19,659 nt of DNA from Lysobacteraceae bacterium. GTDB taxonomy: Bacteria; Pseudomonadota; Gammaproteobacteria; Xanthomonadales; Rhodanobacteraceae. The notes beneath the pieces were generated by a model that was not told the origin of the DNA, did no database searches, and saw only the letters and a program-made list of their open reading frames with translations. The stretch covers positions 1 through 19,659 of the forward strand of contig JAGWZT010000006.1 of the NCBI GenBank assembly GCA_018971925.1, read 5' to 3'. Shown here piece after piece: positions 13,689 through 19,659 of the stretch (its first letter is position 1; every line of letters starts with the position of its first letter). The position numbers and the translations under genes were made by a program.

Positions 13689-14450
13689 TCACTGGTTCAA
13701 AGCGTCCCGTGCCACCTGTAACCCCGCCGGCGACTGGCTGACCGGCATCACTTCGATGCGATTGACGTTGAGGTGCGGTGGCAGGTTGGCCACCCACCAC
13801 ACGGTGTCGGCGATGTCGCGGCCGGTGATCGGATGCGCGCCCGCGTACAGCTTGTCGGACGCGGCCCGGTCGCCGCCGGTGCGTACCAGCGTGAATTCGG
13901 TTTCCGCCATGCCGGGTTCGACATTGGTCACGCGCACGCCGGTGCCGTGCAGGTCGCAACGCAGGTTCGCGGAAAACTGGGTGACGAATGCCTTGGTGCC
14001 GCCGTACACGTTGCCGCCGGTGTAGGGATGCGTGCCGGAAATGGAACTGATGTTGACGATCGCGCCGCGACGTTCGATCAACTTCGGCAACAACAGGCGC
14101 GTCAGCGTCACCAGCGCGGTGATGTTGGTGTCGATCATCTGCCGCCATTGCACGAGGTCGCAGTCCTGCGCCCTGGCGGTGCCCAGCGCGAGGCCGGCGT
14201 TGTTGACCAGCACATCGATGCCGCGAAAATCTTCGGGCAACGCCGCCAGCGCGGCGCGCAGGGCCGCCTCGTCGCGAATGTCGAATGCGGCGGTGTGCAC
14301 ACGCCCAGCGCCAAAATATTCGGTGAGTTGCGCAAGACGCTCCGCGCGACGTGCGAAGGCGATCACCCGCCATTCGTTTTCGGCGAACTTCGCCGCGATC
14401 GCGGCGCCGAACCCGGCCGAGGCGCCGGTGACCAGCACCACGCCCATCAT
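13689..14450 (-). CDS. ydfG: YdfG-type NADP-dependent 3-hydroxy acid dehydrogenase (SDR)
   Basis: A 253-residue classical short-chain dehydrogenase. The NADP-binding start is VVLVTGASAGFG with ARRAER downstream. Catalytic residues are Ser136 in VNISSISG, Tyr149 and Lys153 in NVYGGTKAF, with Asn109 in DTNITALV; LVNNAGLALG (81-90) is also typical. The C-terminal portion (VEPGMAETEF, VWWVANLPPHLNVN, MPVSQSPAGL) closely follows E. coli YdfG, which oxidises L-allo-threonine/serine and reduces malonic semialdehyde. The ATG at 14450 overlaps the stop of the SPOR gene (ATGA) with AAGGA just upstream, so coupling is likely; ATG 14447 is one codon later. Confidence 0.93.
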   Translation of the reverse strand: MMGVVLVTGASAGFGAAIAAKFAENEWRVIAFARRAERLAQLTEYFGAGRVHTAAFDIRDEAALRAALAALPEDFRGIDVLVNNAGLALGTARAQDCDLVQWRQMIDTNITALVTLTRLLLPKLIERRGAIVNISSISGTHPYTGGNVYGGTKAFVTQFSANLRCDLHGTGVRVTNVEPGMAETEFTLVRTGGDRAASDKLYAGAHPITGRDIADTVWWVANLPPHLNVNRIEVMPVSQSPAGLQVARDALNQ

Positions 14451-15070
14451 TTTTCCTTCATGGGCATGGCCTGGAAACCTGCCGCCTGCAACTTCTTCTG
14501 CATGGCCTGCAGTTCCGTGGCGGTTGCGAACGGCCCAAGCCGCACGCGGTTCCATGTCTTGCCGTCGAGGGTGATGGACTGGACGTGGGCGGTGAATCCC
14601 TGCAGCGCAAGTTCCGCCTTCTTCGCATCGGCGGCACCGGAATCCGGGAACGCCCCGACCTGTAGCACGTAAGTGCCCTGCGACGACGCTGTCCCCGTAT
14701 TCGCATTGGCGACCGCCGGCGTGGACGCGCTGGCGTTGTTGGCCGCCGCGGCTTTTTGCTGCTCGGCCTTGGCCATCGCAGACAGCTCGGCGTTCGGAAT
14801 CACGACTTCCTTTTCCGGCAGCACCTTGTAGAAGTCGAATTGCGACGCGCTGGACGCCGCGCTGCTGGCGGCGATGCCGGGCGAGCTTCCTTGCTGCGCA
14901 ACCGCGTTGGGGTTGGCCTGCGGCTGGTCCGCGCGGCGCAGGCTGGGCATGCCGCGATACGCGAGGGCCATCACGATGCCGCCCACCACCACGCCTGCCA
15001 GGAACAAGGCCCAGCCCGGAAAGGCTGCGCCGCCGTTGCGTACTGCTTGTCGATTGCTGCGAGTTGCCAC
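14447..15070 (-). CDS. FtsN-like SPOR-domain protein
   Basis: A 207-residue bitopic inner-membrane protein: a short basic cytoplasmic N-terminus, one membrane segment at about 19-38 (GWALFLAGVVVGGIVMALAY), a low-complexity Ala/Ser/Gln linker, and a peptidoglycan-binding SPOR domain at about 131-204 (YVLQVGAFPDSGAADAKKAE ... NRVRLGPF). FDFYKVLPEKEV (78-89) matches the conserved periplasmic motif of FtsN, the late division protein that activates septal peptidoglycan synthesis. I chose GTG 15070 because GAGGA lies 7 bases upstream; the frame is open 15 codons further. It follows argS, as in related genomes. Confidence 0.88.
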   Translation of the reverse strand: MATRSNRQAVRNGGAAFPGWALFLAGVVVGGIVMALAYRGMPSLRRADQPQANPNAVAQQGSSPGIAASSAASSASQFDFYKVLPEKEVVIPNAELSAMAKAEQQKAAAANNASASTPAVANANTGTASSQGTYVLQVGAFPDSGAADAKKAELALQGFTAHVQSITLDGKTWNRVRLGPFATATELQAMQKKLQAAGFQAMPMKEK

Positions 15071-15142
15071 TGCCAGTCCTCGTGCATGTTCCCGTGCGGC
15101 CCGCACGGGTCGCATCGGCCGTTCATCAGATAGCGTGAATCG

Positions 15143-16825
15143 TCACATCGTTTGCGGCGCCGACACGCCCAGCATAGCGAGTCCGTTGGCCAGCACCTGC
15201 CGGGTCGCATACGCCAGCGCCACGCGCGCGTTGCGTTGCGCCTCGTCGTCCACCAGGAATTGCTCGGCGTTGTACCAGACGTGGAACGCGCCGGCCAGTT
15301 CGCGCAGGTATTGCGCCAGCAGGTGTGGCTCGCGATTCTCCGCCGCGGCTTCGACGATTTCCGGAAAGCGCGAGATTTCCACCATCACGTCGCGCGCGTG
15401 ATCGCTGTCGAGCCGGTCGAGATGTTTCAGCGCGTCGCGCTGTTCGAACACGATCGACCGCTCGTGCATCTGCCGTTGCACCGAACACACCCGCGCGTGC
15501 GCGTACTGGACGTAATAGACCGGATTGTCGTTGGTCTGCGCACGTGCGAGGTCGATGTCGAACACCAGTTGCGAATCGCTCTTGCGCGCAATCAGGAAAT
15601 AGCGCGTGGCATCCAGGCCGGCCATGTCGATCAGGTCGCGCAGCGTGACGTAGGAACCGGCGCGCTTGGAGATCTTCACTTCCGCGCCGCCCTTCACCAC
15701 CGTCACCATCTGGTGCAGCACGTATTCCGGCCAATCCTTCGGAATGCCGATGCCGAGCGCCTGCAGCCCCGCGCGCACGCGTGCCAGCGAGCCGTGATGG
15801 TCGGCGCCAAGTTCGGTGATCGCGCGCTTGTAACCGCGTTCCCACTTCGAGAGGTGGTAGGCGACGTCCGGCACGAAATACGTGTAGGTGCCGTCGGACT
15901 TCCGCATCACGCGGTCCTTGTCGTCGCCGAATTCGGTCGCGCGCAGCCATAGCGCGCCGTCGGCTTCGTAAGAATGCTCTTCGGCACCAATGCGATCGAC
16001 CACCTGCTGCACCTTGGCGTCGGTGTACAGCGAGGATTCGAGGAAATACACGTCGAACTCGACGCCGAACGCGCGCAGGTCCGCGTCCTGCTCACGGCGC
16101 AACCATGCCACCGAGAAGCGGCGGACGGCATCGAGATCGTCAGGATCCCGCTTCGCGGTGATGCGCTCGCCACCGGCATCGATCGATGCGCCGGCCACGT
16201 ATTCCTTGGCGACATCGCGGATGTAGTCGCCGCGGTAGCCGTCCGCCGGCCAACGCGGGTCTTCGGGTTCAATACCTTTGGCGCGTGCCTGCACCGACAA
16301 CGCCAGATTCTGGATCTGCGCGCCTGCGTCGTTGTAGTAATACTCGCGGTAGACCTTCCAGCCCGTGGCCGAGAACAGCCGCGACAAGGTGTCGCCGATG
16401 GCGGCGGCACGCGCATGGCCAACGTGCAGGGGGCCGGTGGGATTGGCCGAGACGAATTCCACGCCTACCGCGCGGCCCGCGCCGGATTTGCCGTGGCCGT
16501 AATGCGCGCCCTCACGCAAAACCCGCCGGATTTCTTCGTGCCAGGCGGCATCGGAGAGGAAAAAGTTGATGAACCCGGGCCCCGCGATCTCGACTTTCGC
16601 AACCAGGGGGTTGGCAGGCAACGCCGCGACGATCGCCGTGGCGAGGTCGCGCGGCTTTTTGCCGGCCTGCTTCGCGAGCAGCATGGCCACGTTGCAGGCG
16701 AAATCGCCGTGCTCGCGCGAGCGCGTGCGTTCAATGACGAAATCGGGCGCTGGCGCTCCCAGCACGCCGTCCCGACGCAAGCGATCCAGGGCGTTTTCCA
16801 GCAGCTCGTGGAGGGCGTCTTTCAC
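15143..16825 (-). CDS. argS: Arginyl-tRNA synthetase
   Basis: A 560-residue class I aminoacyl-tRNA synthetase that charges tRNA-Arg. An N-terminal Add-1-type domain (about 1-110, with FVIERTRSREHGDFACNVAM) precedes the catalytic core. The HIGH motif appears as HVGH (134-137) in SANPTGPLHVGHARAAAIGD, and KMSKS as KISKR (384-388). The C-terminal anticodon-binding helical domain contains DNPVYYVQYAHAR, a strong family signature. The start is GTG at 16825, which places MKDALHELLENAL where homologues begin; no strong ribosome site precedes it. The upstream 276-bp gap holds an AT-rich island and two DnaA-box matches. Confidence 0.97.
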   Translation of the reverse strand: MKDALHELLENALDRLRRDGVLGAPAPDFVIERTRSREHGDFACNVAMLLAKQAGKKPRDLATAIVAALPANPLVAKVEIAGPGFINFFLSDAAWHEEIRRVLREGAHYGHGKSGAGRAVGVEFVSANPTGPLHVGHARAAAIGDTLSRLFSATGWKVYREYYYNDAGAQIQNLALSVQARAKGIEPEDPRWPADGYRGDYIRDVAKEYVAGASIDAGGERITAKRDPDDLDAVRRFSVAWLRREQDADLRAFGVEFDVYFLESSLYTDAKVQQVVDRIGAEEHSYEADGALWLRATEFGDDKDRVMRKSDGTYTYFVPDVAYHLSKWERGYKRAITELGADHHGSLARVRAGLQALGIGIPKDWPEYVLHQMVTVVKGGAEVKISKRAGSYVTLRDLIDMAGLDATRYFLIARKSDSQLVFDIDLARAQTNDNPVYYVQYAHARVCSVQRQMHERSIVFEQRDALKHLDRLDSDHARDVMVEISRFPEIVEAAAENREPHLLAQYLRELAGAFHVWYNAEQFLVDDEAQRNARVALAYATRQVLANGLAMLGVSAPQTM

Positions 16826-16896
16826 GGACAGGAAAATGTTGGAAGGGGCGACCTGTCATCGTAACGCAGTGGCGCATCGCGGCCAAATATGGCGGT

Positions 16897-16905
16897 TGTG
16901 GATAA
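16897..16905 (-). promoter_or_regulatory. DnaA box (perfect TTATCCACA)
   Basis: On the minus strand the nine bases are TTATCCACA, the high-affinity DnaA consensus. It lies 72 bases upstream of the argS start. A single 9-mer can occur by chance, but it is paired with a second match at 17061-17069. Confidence 0.5.
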
Positions 16906-17060
16906 CTCGGTGGACAGCCGTGGATGATATGCGTTCGGAGCGACGGTCGCATCGATGTTTTGCCGCGAGTCAGACAAAAATGAATTTCATATTCAATGAC
17001 ATATATTTGTTTTGACGAAAGCACACGAAAAGATGCCCCCAAAGGCTTGTGATCAGGCGC

Positions 17061-17069
17061 TGTGCATAA
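17061..17069 (-). promoter_or_regulatory. DnaA box (TTATGCACA)
   Basis: On the minus strand the sequence is TTATGCACA, which fits the R-box consensus TTWTNCACA. It is in the same orientation as the box at 16897-16905, about 164 bp away, with the AT-rich island between them. Confidence 0.45.
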
Positions 17070-17101
17070 CTGACTGCAGGCAAGGCGCGGCCCGCTGCTG
17101 A

Positions 17102-17767
17102 TCAAATCAATCCGCGCGCGGCCATCGACGTCGGCTCGCCCGTGCCGACCACCAGATGATCCAGCACCCGCACGCCGACCAGTTGCAGTGCATCGCGCAG
17201 CTGCCGGGTGATGTTGCGGTCGGCCGCCGAAGGCTCGGCGACGCCCGACGGATGATTGTGCGCCAGGATCACCGCCGCCGCATTGTGCTTGAGCGAGGCG
17301 CGCACGACCTCGCGCGGATGCACCGACGCGCCATCCAGCGTGCCGCGGAACAGTTCCTCGAAGGCCAGCACGCGATGGCGATTGTCGAGGAACAGGCAGG
17401 CGAAGACTTCGTACGGTTTGTGCGCGAGCTGTGCCTTCAGGAACGCGGCGCTGTCGCGTGGGCTCGTCAAGGCGGTACGCCCGACCAGTTCTTCGCCGAG
17501 ACAGCGGCGCGCCAATTCCAGCGCGGCGGCCAGACGCGCGCGTTTGGCCGGGCCCAGCCCCGGCACGCCGGCCAGGTCACGCACGAGCAACGCATTCAGG
17601 CCTCCGGCATGCGCGAGCAGGTCGCGTCCCATGTCGACTGCACTGATCCCACGCACGCCACTGCCCAACAGGATCGCCAGCAACTCCGCCGGCGTCAGGG
17701 CGGCGGCGCCACGGGCCAACAGTTTTTCGCGTGGACGTTCATCCTCGGGCCAATCACGGATGCTCAT
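17102..17767 (-). CDS. radC: RadC-family JAMM-domain protein
   Basis: A 221-residue protein of normal RadC length. The N-terminal part begins MSIRDWPEDERPREKLLARG and includes a helix-hairpin-helix-like segment (LAGVPGLGPAKRARLAAALE, 66-85). The C-terminal JAMM/MPN+ metal site is intact: Glu137 or Glu138 in EELFRGT, then His170, His172, Ser174 and Asp183 in AHNHPSGVAEPSAAD. The original DNA-repair role of RadC has been withdrawn; the biochemical function remains unclear. ATG 17767 is chosen because family proteins start there and AGGA lies just upstream; the longer open frame overlaps coaC. It is divergent from coaC across 116 bp, an arrangement shared with other gammaproteobacteria. Confidence 0.95.
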   Translation of the reverse strand: MSIRDWPEDERPREKLLARGAAALTPAELLAILLGSGVRGISAVDMGRDLLAHAGGLNALLVRDLAGVPGLGPAKRARLAAALELARRCLGEELVGRTALTSPRDSAAFLKAQLAHKPYEVFACLFLDNRHRVLAFEELFRGTLDGASVHPREVVRASLKHNAAAVILAHNHPSGVAEPSAADRNITRQLRDALQLVGVRVLDHLVVGTGEPTSMAARGLI

Positions 17768-17883
17768 CGTCCTGCCCTTCGTAACCGGCCTCCAGCATGC
17801 CGGCCGCGCAGTAACAGATGCAGCAGCGTGATTGCGCGATTCGGGTAAGCTAATCGCCGGTTTGCCTGTCAGCGGATGCCGAC

Positions 17884-18459
17884 ATGAGTGCCACGCAACA
17901 TCGCCCCGGCGAACGCAAGCACGTTCTGCTCGGCGTCTCGGGTGGCATCGCCGCCTACAAGGCGTGCGAGGTCGTGCGCCGCCTGCGTGACGCGGGCGCG
18001 GAGGTGCGCGTGGTGCTGACCGAAAACGCCGCACGCTTCGTCACGCCGCTCACATTCCAGGCCCTGTCGGGTCAGCCGGTGCGCCATGGACTGTGGGATG
18101 CCGAGGCCGAGATGGGCATGGGGCACTTGGAACTCGCACGCTGGGCCGATGCCGTGTTGATTGCGCCGGCTTCGGCCGGCACGCTGGCCAAACTCGCACA
18201 CGGTTTCGCCGACGATCTGCTGTCCACGCTGTGCCTTGCCACCACCGCGCCCGTGGCGGTCGCGCCGGCCATGAACCACCGCATGTGGCTGCACCCGGCC
18301 ACGCAGGCCAATGTCGCCGCCCTGCGCGCACGCGGCGTCGCGATCCTGGGTCCCGCGAACGGACCGCTCGCGGAAGGTGAATCCGGGCCGGGCCGGATGC
18401 TGGAACCGCAGCAACTGGTGCAGGCGCTGGCGACTCCGGGCGGCACGCATGTCGCGTGA
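17884..18459 (+). CDS. coaC: CoaC: phosphopantothenoylcysteine decarboxylase half of CoaBC
   Basis: A 191-residue HFCD-family flavoprotein that decarboxylates 4'-phosphopantothenoylcysteine in coenzyme A synthesis. The FMN-binding start is LLGVSGGIAAYKACEVVRRL (15-34). The active-site histidine is His81 in MGHLELARWADAV, the PASANT-like block reads PASAGT (95-100), and the PxMNxxMW motif is PAMNHRMW with Asn131. At the substrate-flap position where E. coli Dfp has Cys158 (QACGDIGPGRM), this protein has Glu164 (LAEGESGPGRM). The frame stops at 18457-18459, where the CoaB domain should follow in a fused protein. CoaB continues in the +1 frame with an 11-bp overlap. ATG 17884 has only a weak ribosome site. 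Confidence 0.88.
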   Translation: MSATQHRPGERKHVLLGVSGGIAAYKACEVVRRLRDAGAEVRVVLTENAARFVTPLTFQALSGQPVRHGLWDAEAEMGMGHLELARWADAVLIAPASAGTLAKLAHGFADDLLSTLCLATTAPVAVAPAMNHRMWLHPATQANVAALRARGVAILGPANGPLAEGESGPGRMLEPQQLVQALATPGGTHVA

Positions 18460-19123
18460 GGGCGCACTCGCCGGCGTGAAGGCCGTGATCGACGCCGGAC
18501 CCACGTACGAAGACATCGACCCGGTGCGTTTCCTGGGCAACCGCAGCTCGGGCAAGATGGGTTTCGCCGTTGCGGAAGCCGCGGTGCAAGCCGGTGCCGA
18601 AGTGATCCTGATCGCGGGACCGGTCGCGTTGCCGACGCCGCCCGGCGTCGCCCGCCGCGTGGACGTGCGCAGCGCACGGCAGATGCGCGACGCCGTGATG
18701 CGCGCGATGGACGGCGCCGACATTTTCATCGCCGCCGCCGCGGTGGCCGATTGGCGCGTCGCCGATTACAGCGCCCGCAAGATCAAGAAGGGCCCGGCTG
18801 GCGCGCCGGTGCTGGAACTCGTCGAGAACCCCGACATCCTGGCCGAAGTCGCGGCGCGCGATCCGCGCCCGTTCGTGGTGGGCTTCGCCGCCGAAACCGA
18901 TCACGTCACCGAACACGCGCGCGAAAAACTGGTGCGCAAGAAACTCGATCTGCTCGCCGCCAACCGCGTCGATGAAAACATCGGTATCGGCACCGACGAC
19001 AACGCACTGGAGTTGATCTGGACGGACGGCAGCGAGACCCTGCCGCGGGCCGGGAAATCGGAGCTGGCAAAGGCGCTGGTCGCGCGCATAGCCGCCCATT
19101 ACCACGCACGGCGGCGCGCATGA
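18449..19123 (+). CDS. coaB: CoaB: phosphopantothenate–cysteine ligase half of CoaBC
   Basis: A 224-residue CoaB domain that joins 4'-phosphopantothenate to cysteine using CTP. The N-terminal block is DAGPTYEDIDPVRFLGNRSS, with Asn31 at the position of the essential E. coli Asn210. The CTP/active-site lysines are in RKIKK (110-114), followed by LELVENPDILAEVA and VVGFAAET (143-150). In most bacteria this is the second half of a ~400-residue bifunctional CoaBC; here it is in a different frame from CoaC. The ATG at 18449 overlaps the CoaC stop by 11 bases, so reinitiation could produce it. A one-base indel in the assembly or genome is the main alternative. Its stop overlaps the dut start (ATGA). 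Confidence 0.85.
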   Translation: MSREGALAGVKAVIDAGPTYEDIDPVRFLGNRSSGKMGFAVAEAAVQAGAEVILIAGPVALPTPPGVARRVDVRSARQMRDAVMRAMDGADIFIAAAAVADWRVADYSARKIKKGPAGAPVLELVENPDILAEVAARDPRPFVVGFAAETDHVTEHAREKLVRKKLDLLAANRVDENIGIGTDDNALELIWTDGSETLPRAGKSELAKALVARIAAHYHARRRA

Positions 19124-19593
19124 AGCCGTCGCAACAAGCGGTGCCGGTGGAGCTGAAACGGCTCGACGCGCGGCTGGGCGATTCCATTCCGCTGCCCGCC
19201 TACGCCACCGATGGCAGTGCGGCAATGGATTTGCGCGCGGCACCCGAAAACACCATCACGCTCGCGCCGGGTGACAGCGCCTTGATTCCGACCGGCCTCG
19301 CGATCCACATCGGTAATCCCGGCTGGTGCGCGCTGATCCTTCCACGCTCCGGTCTCGGCCACAGGCACGGCCTGGTGCTTGGCAACCTCACCGGTCTGAT
19401 CGACGCCGACTACCAGGGACCTCTGATGATTTCGTGCTGGAACCGCGGCAGGCAGCCCTTTACCATCCAGCCGGGCGACCGCATCGCGCAGTTGCTGGTG
19501 ACGCCGGTCGCACGCGTCGCGTGGCGCGTGGTCGAGGATTTCGCGACAAGCGCGCGCGGCGCCGGCGGGTTTGGCTCGACAGGGGTCGTGTAG
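19120..19593 (+). CDS. dut: dUTP diphosphatase (dUTPase)
   Basis: Dut hydrolyses dUTP to dUMP and PPi, keeping uracil out of DNA and feeding dTMP synthesis; the active enzyme is a homotrimer. All five motifs of the trimeric family occur in order in this 157-residue protein: ATDGSAAMDLRA (29-40), PRSGLGHRHG (75-84), GNLTGLIDADYQG with catalytic Asp95 (88-100), GDRIAQLLVTPV (119-130) and the C-terminal lid RGAGGFGSTG (146-155). Motif 1 has Ala-Met where Gly-x is usual (AGxDLRA). The ATG overlaps the coaB stop by 4 bases (ATGA), so coaC-coaB-dut read as one coupled operon. Confidence 0.97.
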   Translation: MKPSQQAVPVELKRLDARLGDSIPLPAYATDGSAAMDLRAAPENTITLAPGDSALIPTGLAIHIGNPGWCALILPRSGLGHRHGLVLGNLTGLIDADYQGPLMISCWNRGRQPFTIQPGDRIAQLLVTPVARVAWRVVEDFATSARGAGGFGSTGVV

Positions 19594-19597
19594 CCAC

Positions 19598-19659
19598 ATG
19601 GACAACGATTCGACCACCGGCAAGGCTTCCAACACCCGGCAGGTACAGGCCGCGGCGCA
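19598..19659 (+). CDS. 5' end of the gene after dut (by position probably algC)
   Basis: An ATG four bases after the dut stop opens a frame that continues to the window edge for about 20 codons (MDNDSTTGKASNTRQVQAAA). This is too short to identify from sequence. In Pseudomonas aeruginosa, dut is followed by algC (phosphomannomutase/phosphoglucomutase), and xanthomonad AlgC proteins often carry a long N-terminal extension, so algC is the best positional guess. No strong ribosome site is visible. Confidence 0.45.
   Translation, partial: MDNDSTTGKASNTRQVQAAA

Larger units (their letters stand above)
16826..17101. other. argS–radC intergenic region with AT-rich island and DnaA boxes
   Basis: This 276-bp gap is the longest non-coding stretch here and must contain the argS promoter. 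It includes an AT-rich island at about 16975-17020 with small inverted repeats (ATGAATTTCAT at 16980-16990). Minus-strand DnaA-box matches lie on each side of the island: TTATCCACA (16905-16897) and TTATGCACA (17069-17061). Two GATC sites lie at the radC end. The open frame that extends across the island from inside argS has no family likeness. I could not fix the argS -35/-10 boxes. Confidence 0.5.

Noticed and set aside
16566..17015. Plus-strand 149-codon frame spanning argS and the AT-rich island
   Set aside because: Most of it is antisense to argS, and the last part translates AT-rich non-coding DNA; no family likeness.
1..19659. CRISPR array, tRNA/rRNA gene, transposase, phage or toxin-antitoxin/defence cassette
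   Set aside because: No regularly spaced repeats, no tRNA-like cloverleaf noticed, and every substantial gene belongs to a housekeeping, envelope or unknown exported class.

Overview
The window is GC-rich, gene-dense chromosomal DNA from a gammaproteobacterium, most likely of the order Xanthomonadales (Rhodanobacteraceae or Xanthomonadaceae; inference). Support comes from the protein content, from a radC / coaBC / dut order shared with Pseudomonas and E. coli, from the argS–FtsN-like pair, from the adjacent divergent speE and speA, and from two ~85-bp palindromic intergenic repeats of a type common in xanthomonads and pseudomonads. I see no rRNA or tRNA gene, CRISPR array, prophage or IS transposase. 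Most genes are core housekeeping genes; the less ordinary material lies in the gaps between genes.

Layout. 1-422 (-): the 5' part of an unidentified lipoprotein gene. 618-1277 (+): alkB. 1280-4207 (+): the nitrogen two-component pair glnL/glnG (ntrB/ntrC) and a GNAT acetyltransferase, almost certainly one transcript; a near-perfect NtrC operator abuts the glnL start codon. 4203-4288: a REP-like palindrome. 4303-5601 (+): a FadI-type thiolase. 5600-5684: a second, different palindrome. 5699-6271 (-): a DUF1232 protein. 6469-11519 (-): speE, an unknown exported protein, sixA, a YceI-family protein and a lipoprotein phospholipase D/cardiolipin synthase, all on one strand with short gaps. 11686-13611 (+): speA, divergent from speE across a symmetric promoter region. 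13689-16825 (-): argS, an FtsN-like SPOR protein and ydfG. 16826-17101: a non-coding gap with an AT-rich island and two DnaA-box matches. 17102-17767 (-): radC. 17884-19593 (+): coaC, coaB (split genes) and dut. 19598-end (+): the first codons of the next gene, by position probably algC.

How the genes work together. GlnL/GlnG form a nitrogen-stress phosphorelay that probably autoregulates through the site at 1299-1313. SpeA (arginine to agmatine) and SpeE (putrescine to spermidine) are two steps of polyamine synthesis fired from one divergent promoter region; the steps between them (agmatine to putrescine, and SpeD) are not here. CoaC and CoaB are consecutive steps in coenzyme A synthesis, normally fused but here in two overlapping frames. 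Dut guards against uracil in DNA and AlkB repairs alkylated bases.

The best leads are the split coaBC with a substituted substrate-flap cysteine, the NtrC site on a probably leaderless glnL, the paired DnaA boxes between argS and radC, the symmetric speE/speA promoter, and the repeats that supply stop codons or flank the phospholipase gene. I found no clear evidence of a wholly new defence or mobile system.
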